A model generated the notes under the pieces. That model was given only the letters and a program-made list of their open reading frames with translations. It made no database searches and was not told where the DNA came from. From UBA6921 sp031363085 (lineage in GTDB: Bacteria; Pseudomonadota; Gammaproteobacteria; SG8-11): a DNA stretch of 37,576 nucleotides. The stretch lies in NCBI GenBank assembly GCA_031363085.1, contig JANLTU010000070.1, positions 1-37,576 on the forward strand, read 5' to 3'. The stretch's first letter is position 1, and each line of letters starts with the position of its first letter. The position numbers and the translations under genes are program-made. This document shows, in pieces, positions 31,561 through 37,576 of the stretch.

Positions 31561-31953
31561 TTGGACAAGAACATGAAAATCCTGATCGTGGACGACTTCT
31601 CCACGATGCGTCGGATTATCAAAAATCTACTGCGTGATCTGGGCTTCAATAACACCGCTGAAGCCGATGACGGCAAGACCGCCTTGCCGATGCTCAAGAC
31701 CGGAGACTTTCAATTTTTGGTGACCGACTGGAACATGCCCGGCATGCAGGGCATCGACCTGCTGAAGGCGGTGCGCGCCGAAGAAAATATCAAGACCCTG
31801 CCGGTCTTGATGGTCACTGCGGAACAAAAACGCGAACAAATCGTTGCCGCCGCCGAGGCGGGCGTCAACGGTTACATCGTCAAACCGTTCACCGCCGCGA
31901 CGCTGAAGGAGAAGATCGACAAGATCTTTCAGCGCATCGAAGGCGGCGCATAA
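31561..31953 (+). CDS. cheY: Chemotaxis response regulator CheY
   Basis: 130 residues. The TTG at 31561 is chosen because GGAGG (31549-31553) is seven bases upstream, whereas ATG 31573 would be 19 away; it also gives the usual MDKNMKILIVDDFSTMRRI start. Active-site residues: Asp11-Asp12, phosphoacceptor Asp56 (VTDWNMPG), Thr86 and Lys108 (VKPF). Phosphorylated by CheA, it binds FliM and reverses the motor. Confidence 0.97.
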   Translation: MDKNMKILIVDDFSTMRRIIKNLLRDLGFNNTAEADDGKTALPMLKTGDFQFLVTDWNMPGMQGIDLLKAVRAEENIKTLPVLMVTAEQKREQIVAAAEAGVNGYIVKPFTAATLKEKIDKIFQRIEGGA

Positions 31954-31972
31954 CAACACCTGGGGAGAATTC

Positions 31973-32707
31973 ATGGCGGTGGAAACGGTAATCAACGACA
32001 AAGTGCTGGCGACTGCGGAACGCTTGATCGTGGAAATGCGCAGCGGCAACGAAGATCAGGCAGCGCAGGCGCTCGACGAACTGGTGCGTGCACGCGAAGT
32101 TAGCTTGTTTCAGGAATTGGGCAAGCTGACGCGCGAATTTCACGATGCGCTGGCAAGCTTTAGGGTCGATTCGCGCGTGTCCGACTTGGCCGAAAAAGAT
32201 ATTCCGGATGCGCGCGAGCGTTTGAATCACGTGATTACGATGACGCAAAACGCTGCGGATCGCACCATGAGCGCAGTAGAACATTCGTTGCCGCTGGTCG
32301 AGGACATTGCCAATGTTGCGGTGGAGTTGCGTGCGCAGTGGAAACGGTTTCAAAAGCGCGAGATGAACGCTCAGGAATTCCGTGAGTTGGCCAAAAGCAT
32401 CGACGTGTTTTTAGGCACCACCGAAACCAAGTCGGCCGATCTCAAGGCAAAACTCAATGACGTGTTGATGGCGCAGGACTTCCAGGATCTGACCGGGCAG
32501 ATCATCAAACGCGTCATCACGCTGGTGGCCGACGTCGAAGCCAACTTGGTGAACTTGATCAAACTCTCCAGCCAAAAAGTTATGCCGGTAAACAATCATC
32601 ACGATGCGATTAAGGCGGAAGGCCCGATGGTGCCCGGTGTTAAGACCGTCGGTGCGGTGTCCGGCCAGGACGCGGTCGACGACTTGCTTTCGAGTCTGGG
32701 ATTCTGA
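31973..32707 (+). CDS. cheZ: CheY-P phosphatase CheZ
   Basis: 244 residues, GGGGAG eight bases before the ATG. Long helical hairpin with ELGKLTREFHDALASF, RLNHVITMTQNAADRTMSAV (phosphatase site region) and DVLMAQDFQDLTGQIIKRVI, containing the catalytic Gln/Asp pair known in CheZ. The C-terminal tail (SGQDAVDDLLSSLGF) is the CheY-binding peptide. It speeds dephosphorylation of CheY. Confidence 0.97.
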   Translation: MAVETVINDKVLATAERLIVEMRSGNEDQAAQALDELVRAREVSLFQELGKLTREFHDALASFRVDSRVSDLAEKDIPDARERLNHVITMTQNAADRTMSAVEHSLPLVEDIANVAVELRAQWKRFQKREMNAQEFRELAKSIDVFLGTTETKSADLKAKLNDVLMAQDFQDLTGQIIKRVITLVADVEANLVNLIKLSSQKVMPVNNHHDAIKAEGPMVPGVKTVGAVSGQDAVDDLLSSLGF

Positions 32708-32716
32708 GGACGGATC

Positions 32717-34828
32717 ATGGCGTTTGAGGCGGATGAAGAAATATTGCAAGACTTTCTCGTTGAGGCGGGCGAGATTCTTGAACAGCTTAACGAGCAACTG
32801 GTGGAGCTGGAAAATCGCCCCAACGACAAAGACCTGCTGAATACCGTGTTTCGCGGTTTTCATACCGTCAAAGGCGGCGGCAGTTTTCTGAATCTGACCG
32901 CGATTGTCGCGATCTGCCACCGCGCCGAAGATGTGTTCAACACCTTACGTAATGGTCAACGGCAGGTGGATGCGGCCTTGATGGACGCCATTCTGCCAGT
33001 GCTTGACATATTGAACGGGCAGTTCAAGCAGTTGCGTGCACGTGAAGAGCCAAGCGCAGCGCCGTCGAGCTTGCTGCAAAAGCTGGAAGCCTTCGCCATC
33101 CCCGCAGCCGCGCCGCACACCGAAGCGGCGGCGTCGGCGCCCGACGATATCACCGACGCCGAATTTGATCAGTTGCTGGATAACGTGCAGAGCGCAACGC
33201 CGGCGGTGGCTGCCGCGCCGGCCGCCGGCGATGAAATCACCGATGCCGAATTCGACTCATTACTGGACAAGTTTCACAGCACACCGGCGACGCCGGCCAG
33301 CGCAAAATCTGCTCCCACGTCGCCGCTTGCGACGAGTGCGGTTAAGTCGTCCGAAGAAATTACCGACGACGAATTTGAAAACTTGCTGGATCAACTGCAG
33401 AGCAAAACCGCAGCGCCCACGGTGCCGGTGTTCGCAGCGCCCAGCGCACCGCCAGTCGTCGTTGCGACTGCGCAACCCAGGCCGGTCGAGCCGCCGAAAG
33501 ATGCGCGGCTGAAACGGGTGGAGCCGAAAGCGGCGGCGCCGGCTGAAATCCCGCGTGCCGCTGCGGCGCGTGCAGTGGAAGAGCCGCATGATGACAAATA
33601 TGACGCCACGCGCGGCGCCGACGACAAGAGCGCGCAGAAAGCCAAGGACGCCGCTGCCGACACCACCGTGCGGGTGGATACCAAGCGGCTCGATCAGATT
33701 ATGAATCTGGTCGGCGAGCTGGTGTTGGTGCGCAATCGCCTGTCCACTTTAGAGGCTGCGCAACGCGATGAAGAAATGGCCAAGGTCATTTCCAATCTCG
33801 ACGTCGTCACCGCCGATTTGCAGGCGGCGGTGATGAAGACACGCATGCAGCCGATCAAGAAAGTGTTCGGACGCTTTCCGCGCGTGGTCCGCGATCTGGC
33901 GCGCAGCCTCAATAAAGATGTCAATCTCGAATTACACGGCGAAGAGACCGATCTTGACAAAAATCTGGTCGAAGCTCTGGCCGACCCGCTGGTGCATCTG
34001 GTACGCAACGCGGTCGATCATGGCATCGAAATGCCGGCGGTGCGCGAGCGCAACGGCAAGCCACGCGCCGGCACCATCACCTTGGCGGCGCGTCAGGAAG
34101 GCGACCATATTCTACTGACCATCGAAGACGACGGCGGCGGCATGGACCCGGAAATATTGCGGCGCAAAGCGGTGGAAAAAGGCGTGTTGGTGGAATCGAT
34201 CGCCGAACGTCTGACCGACAACGAATGCTTTAATCTGATTTTCTTGCCGGGCTTTTCCACCAAGGAGCAAATCTCCGCGATTTCCGGGCGTGGCGTCGGC
34301 ATGGATGTTGTCAAGACCCGCATCGCACAGCTCAACGGCGTGGTCGAAATATTTTCGCAACGCGGCAAGGGCACCACGCTGTCCATCAAGGTGCCGCTAA
34401 CCCTGGCGATCATGCCCACGCTGATGGTGAAGCTCAAAAATCAGACCTTCGCGCTGCCGCTGGTCAACGTCAGCGAAATTTTGCATGTTGATCTGCGCCT
34501 GACCAACATCGTCGACGGGCAGTTGGTCATCATGGTGCGCGAACGCGCCTTGCCGTTGTTTTATCTGCGTCACTGGCTGGCGCACGGCGCCAGCGGCGAT
34601 GCCTTGCCGGCGATGGGCCATGTGGTGGTCGTCACGGTGGGCGCTATGAAAGTCGGTTTCATCGTCGATCACTTGGTGGGGCAGGAAGAAGTCGTGATCA
34701 AACCCCTCGGTGCGATGTTGCAGGGCACCAAGGGCTTGTCCGGCGCCACCATCACCGGGGATGGGCGCATCGCGTTGATTCTGGATGTGCCGGAGTTGAT
34801 GCGTGCCTACGCGCGCCGCGCCGCCTAA
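32717..34828 (+). CDS. cheA: Chemotaxis histidine kinase CheA
   Basis: 703 residues. Hpt domain at the N terminus with the phosphorylated His49 (GFHTVKGGGSF). A long Ala/Pro-rich linker (about 120-320) carries three copies of an ITDAEFDQLLD-like motif at about residues 143, 172 and 213. Then come the dimerisation domain (RLDQIMNLVGELVLVRNRLS), the kinase domain with N box HLVRNAVDHGIE, G boxes EDDGGGMD and GRGVGMDVVK, and the CheW-like regulatory domain to the end. It receives receptor signals and phosphorylates CheY and CheB. Confidence 0.98.
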   Translation: MAFEADEEILQDFLVEAGEILEQLNEQLVELENRPNDKDLLNTVFRGFHTVKGGGSFLNLTAIVAICHRAEDVFNTLRNGQRQVDAALMDAILPVLDILNGQFKQLRAREEPSAAPSSLLQKLEAFAIPAAAPHTEAAASAPDDITDAEFDQLLDNVQSATPAVAAAPAAGDEITDAEFDSLLDKFHSTPATPASAKSAPTSPLATSAVKSSEEITDDEFENLLDQLQSKTAAPTVPVFAAPSAPPVVVATAQPRPVEPPKDARLKRVEPKAAAPAEIPRAAAARAVEEPHDDKYDATRGADDKSAQKAKDAAADTTVRVDTKRLDQIMNLVGELVLVRNRLSTLEAAQRDEEMAKVISNLDVVTADLQAAVMKTRMQPIKKVFGRFPRVVRDLARSLNKDVNLELHGEETDLDKNLVEALADPLVHLVRNAVDHGIEMPAVRERNGKPRAGTITLAARQEGDHILLTIEDDGGGMDPEILRRKAVEKGVLVESIAERLTDNECFNLIFLPGFSTKEQISAISGRGVGMDVVKTRIAQLNGVVEIFSQRGKGTTLSIKVPLTLAIMPTLMVKLKNQTFALPLVNVSEILHVDLRLTNIVDGQLVIMVRERALPLFYLRHWLAHGASGDALPAMGHVVVVTVGAMKVGFIVDHLVGQEEVVIKPLGAMLQGTKGLSGATITGDGRIALILDVPELMRAYARRAA

Positions 34829-34838
34829 GGATATTTCC

Positions 34839-35939
34839 ATGAAAGTGCGCGTGCTGGTGGTCGACGATTCCAAGTTCTTTCGCCGGCGCGTCACCGAGAT
34901 CATCAACGCCAGTGCCGACCTTGAAGTCGTCGGTGTCGCCGAAAACGGCGAAGAGGCGTTGCAGAAAGTTCTCGAACTCAAGCCCGACGTCGTCACCATG
35001 GACATCGAAATGCCGGTGATGGACGGCATCATGGCGGTGCGCCGGATCATGGCCAAGTGCCCCACGCCGGTGGTGATGTTTTCGTCGTTGAGCAGCGAAG
35101 GCGCCAAGGCCACGCTGGATGCGCTGGATGCCGGTGCGGCGGACTATCTGCCCAAGCGTTTTGAAGATATCGCCAAAGATAAGGAGCAGGCCAAACGCCT
35201 GTTGTGCGAGAAAGTGTATTCATTGGGTAAGCGCGGCATACTGGCGCCCGCCGCGCGACCCGCTGTGCCGGCCGCCACGCCAAAATCCGCAGCAGTGGCG
35301 TCAACGCCGTTAAAACTAAAGCCGTCCACTCCGGTGGCGGCGGCAAAACATTATCCGCCCAGCAAGAGCACGATTAAAATGTTACTGATGGGCACCTCGA
35401 CCGGCGGTCCGGTTGCGCTGCAAAAAGTTTTAACCTTGTTGCCGGAAAATTTTCCGGTGCCGGTGTTGGTGGTGCAGCACATGCCCGGCACGTTTACGCC
35501 GGCGTTTTCGCAACGTCTCGATCAAGCCTGTCGCGTGCGCGTCAAGGAAGCCTCGGATGGCGATGTATTAAAACCCGGCTGTGTGTACATCGCTCCGGGT
35601 GGGCAGCAGATGATTCTTGATCCGCGCGCGTCTGCGTTGACCCTGCGCATTGTTGCCGGCGATCCAGGCCTTAACTACAAGCCTTCGGTGGATGTCACGT
35701 TCAGCTCCGTCAGCGCCGCGTTTGCCGGCCCGGTGCTGGCGATCATCATGACCGGCATGGGCGCGGACGGTCGCGAGGGCGCACGCGCACTCAAGGCCAA
35801 GGGCGCCGAAGTGTGGGCGCAAGATGAAAAATCCTGCGTGGTGTATGGAATGCCGGCGGCAATCGTCGATGCGGGACTTGCCGATCACGTTTACGACCTG
35901 GCCTGCCTCGGCGAAAATATCATCCACAAGGTGATGTAA
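34839..35939 (+). CDS. cheB: Chemotaxis protein-glutamate methylesterase CheB
   Basis: 366 residues from ATG 34839, with AAGGA seven bases upstream; the longer frame from 34803 overlaps cheA and is not needed. Receiver domain: Asp9-Asp10, phosphoacceptor Asp55 (TMDIEMPVMDG). A Pro/Ala-rich linker follows, then the methylesterase domain with the Ser in GTSTGGPVALQ, His in VVQHMPGTFTPAF and Asp in GMGADGREG. It resets chemoreceptors by removing methyl groups. No cheR is in the window. Confidence 0.98.
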   Translation: MKVRVLVVDDSKFFRRRVTEIINASADLEVVGVAENGEEALQKVLELKPDVVTMDIEMPVMDGIMAVRRIMAKCPTPVVMFSSLSSEGAKATLDALDAGAADYLPKRFEDIAKDKEQAKRLLCEKVYSLGKRGILAPAARPAVPAATPKSAAVASTPLKLKPSTPVAAAKHYPPSKSTIKMLLMGTSTGGPVALQKVLTLLPENFPVPVLVVQHMPGTFTPAFSQRLDQACRVRVKEASDGDVLKPGCVYIAPGGQQMILDPRASALTLRIVAGDPGLNYKPSVDVTFSSVSAAFAGPVLAIIMTGMGADGREGARALKAKGAEVWAQDEKSCVVYGMPAAIVDAGLADHVYDLACLGENIIHKVM

Positions 35940-36680
35940 ATGGACTTGCTCAGCATCATCGGTATCTTGCTGGGCTTCGGTGCGGTGCTGCTCGGGCAGC
36001 AACTGGAAGGTGGCCATATCGGCTCGTTGATCAACGGGCCGGCCATGTTGATTGTCATCGGCGGTTCGGTGGGTGCGGCGATGTTGCAGTCGCCGGCCGC
36101 GATATTTTTTCGCAGCCTGCGCATGCTGCGCTGGATTATCTTTCCGCCGCAAGTGCGCGCCACCGAGGCGATTGAAAAAGTCGTGAACTGGAGCAACATC
36201 GCGCGCAAAGAAGGCTTGCTTGGCCTGGAAGCCGTGGTGGAGGTGGAGGAGGATATTTTCGCGAAAAAGGGCCTGCAATTGCTGGTCGACGGCAGCGAGC
36301 CGGAGGTGATTCGCGGCATCATGGAGGTGGAGCTTGACACTAAAGAGCATCACGACATGCAGGCGGCCAAGGTGTACGAAGGCATGGGTGGATATTGTCC
36401 GACCATCGGCATCATCGGTGCGGTGCTGGGCTTGATCCACGTCATGCAAAATCTCGCCGACCCGGCGGCGCTGGGTGCCGGAATCGCCACTGCGTTCGTC
36501 GCGACCATTTACGGTGTGGGCCTGGCCAACCTGTTGCTGATCCCGGTCGGCAACAAGCTCAAGGCCCTGGTCAACGTACAAACGCAAAATCGCGCCATGA
36601 TGGTTGAAGGTTTGATTTCCATCGCCGAAGGCGAGAACCCACGCAACATCGAAACCAAGTTGCAGGGTTACTTGAACTGA
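35940..36680 (+). CDS. motC: Flagellar stator protein MotC (MotA family)
   Basis: 246 residues, beginning immediately after the cheB stop. Four membrane helices; conserved segments LIVIGGSVGAAMLQSP, the cytoplasmic loop (RKEGLLGLEAVVE) with acidic and basic residues that contact FliG, and GGYCPTIGIIGAVLGLIHVM and IATAFVATIYGVGLANLLL. Position after cheB matches the MotCD stator of Pseudomonas. Ion type (proton or sodium) cannot be read directly; proton is expected for MotC. Confidence 0.95.
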   Translation: MDLLSIIGILLGFGAVLLGQQLEGGHIGSLINGPAMLIVIGGSVGAAMLQSPAAIFFRSLRMLRWIIFPPQVRATEAIEKVVNWSNIARKEGLLGLEAVVEVEEDIFAKKGLQLLVDGSEPEVIRGIMEVELDTKEHHDMQAAKVYEGMGGYCPTIGIIGAVLGLIHVMQNLADPAALGAGIATAFVATIYGVGLANLLLIPVGNKLKALVNVQTQNRAMMVEGLISIAEGENPRNIETKLQGYLN

Positions 36681-36758
36681 TTAATCGCAGCTTCGTCCAG
36701 CCCACACTTTTGAGCGATCACGCCGATGCCGTTCCGCAACAATCTACGCACTGTGAGC

Positions 36759-37576
36759 ATGTCCCGGAAAAAGAAACCTGACGAGCATGAAAACCTGGAA
36801 CGCTGGCTGGTGTCCTACGCCGATTTCATCACCCTGCTGTTCGCCTTCTTTGTAGTGATGTATTCCATTTCGTCGATCAACGAAGGCAAGTACCGCGTCT
36901 TGTCAGATTCAATTTCAAGCGCCTTCACCGGCCAGGCGACCGCGATAAAACCCATCAAAATGGGCGAACCGATAAAAACGCCGATCACATCGGTGGTCAA
37001 TCAACCTGCGTCCGAGAGCGTGGCGCGCCCACCGGCACGCGCGTCGGCGGCCGACCTCCCAAATTTGGGCGACGAGCAACAGGCACGCGAACTGGGCAGC
37101 GTTGCCGACGCAGTCGACAGCGGGCTCAAAGACCTGATCGCGCAGGATTTGATTTCGGTTAAGCGTGACAAAGGCTGGGTGGAAGTGGAAATCAACACCA
37201 GCATTTTATTCGGCAGCGGCAGCGCCGGCCTGCAACCCGCCGCGCTGCCGGTGCTGCGCACGCTGGCCAAAATACTCGGCGAGAAAAAATACAACGTGCA
37301 GGTGGAAGGCTTCACCGACAACCTGCCGATCAACACCGACGTGTTTCCGTCCAACTGGGAATTGTCCGCCGCGCGTGCCGCAAGCGTGGTGCGCGTGTTC
37401 GCCGACCAGGGCGTATCGCCGCAGCGCCTGATGGCCATCGGCTATGGCGAGCACCGCCCCCTGCTCGACAACAGCAACGAAGCCAACCGCAAAAAAAACC
37501 GCCGCGTACGGGTGGTGATCCTGCCGCCCGGCAAAGAAGCACGCGATGCGCAGTCGCAGGCGCGCATGTTTGATGC
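36759..37576 (+). CDS. motD: Flagellar stator protein MotD (MotB family), 3' partial
   Basis: The frame runs to the right edge without a stop, giving 272 residues. ATG 36759 is chosen because the product then begins MSRKKKPDEHENLERWLVSY, the normal MotD/MotB start; ATG 36726 is in frame but adds atypical residues. The ion-pathway Asp lies in SYADFITLLFAFFVVMYSIS, the single membrane helix. A Pro/Ala linker follows, then the OmpA-like peptidoglycan-binding domain (ILFGSGSAGLQPAALPVL, VEGFTDNLPI, NWELSAARAASVVRVF, IGYGEHRPL, NRKKNRRVRVVIL). It anchors the MotC stator to the cell wall. Confidence 0.95.
   Translation, partial: MSRKKKPDEHENLERWLVSYADFITLLFAFFVVMYSISSINEGKYRVLSDSISSAFTGQATAIKPIKMGEPIKTPITSVVNQPASESVARPPARASAADLPNLGDEQQARELGSVADAVDSGLKDLIAQDLISVKRDKGWVEVEINTSILFGSGSAGLQPAALPVLRTLAKILGEKKYNVQVEGFTDNLPINTDVFPSNWELSAARAASVVRVFADQGVSPQRLMAIGYGEHRPLLDNSNEANRKKNRRVRVVILPPGKEARDAQSQARMFD

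Noticed and set aside
35568..36587. Long minus-strand open frame (339 residues) across cheB and motC
   Set aside because: Shadow of two well-supported genes; His/Arg/Asp-rich composition typical of antisense reading.

Overview
The window looks like a chromosomal segment of a motile, free-living gammaproteobacterium. The late flagellar and chemotaxis genes follow the Pseudomonas-type order (fliLMNOPQR-flhBA-flhF-fleN-fliA-cheYZAB-motCD), the type II secretion operon ends in gspN, and a rhombosortase is present. I cannot name the genus. No rRNA, tRNA, CRISPR array or complete insertion sequence was seen.

Region 1 (1-2694) is accessory. It opens with the C-terminal end of an Rhs protein carrying an HNH-type toxin tip, followed by a likely immunity gene. 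A second, displaced and frameshifted toxin tail follows, with its own likely immunity gene. A REP-like palindrome then precedes a thrombospondin-type-3 lipoprotein and a small exported protein.

Region 2 (2930-9446) holds a rhombosortase gene back to back with gspGHIJKLMN. These encode the pseudopilins, inner-membrane platform and N component of a type II secretion system; gspC-F are not in the window. Rhombosortases process GlyGly-CTERM proteins, many of which are type II substrates, so the pairing makes functional sense. The divergent promoters share about 30 bp.

Region 3 (9503-13228) carries a DMT-family permease, an RpfE/phosphoglycerate-mutase-like gene and recJ.

Region 4 (13361-18144) is the best candidate for an undescribed system. 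It encodes an exported protein of unknown family, a processive family-2 glycosyltransferase, a small membrane protein and an outer-membrane TPR/beta-barrel protein. The layout recalls pgaABCD, but no deacetylase is recognised and the partners differ. A compact folded sequence with a possible kissing-loop contact and a T-run lies just before the outer-membrane gene. A convergent di-haem peroxidase gene closes the region.

Region 5 (19406-37576) is the flagellar and chemotaxis block, read entirely on the plus strand. Sigma-54-type promoters are visible before fliL and flhF, and a weaker one before flhA. The flhA-flhF junction is interrupted by a Uma2-family gene and a frameshifted HTH antitoxin gene with paired palindromes upstream. 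motD runs off the right edge.
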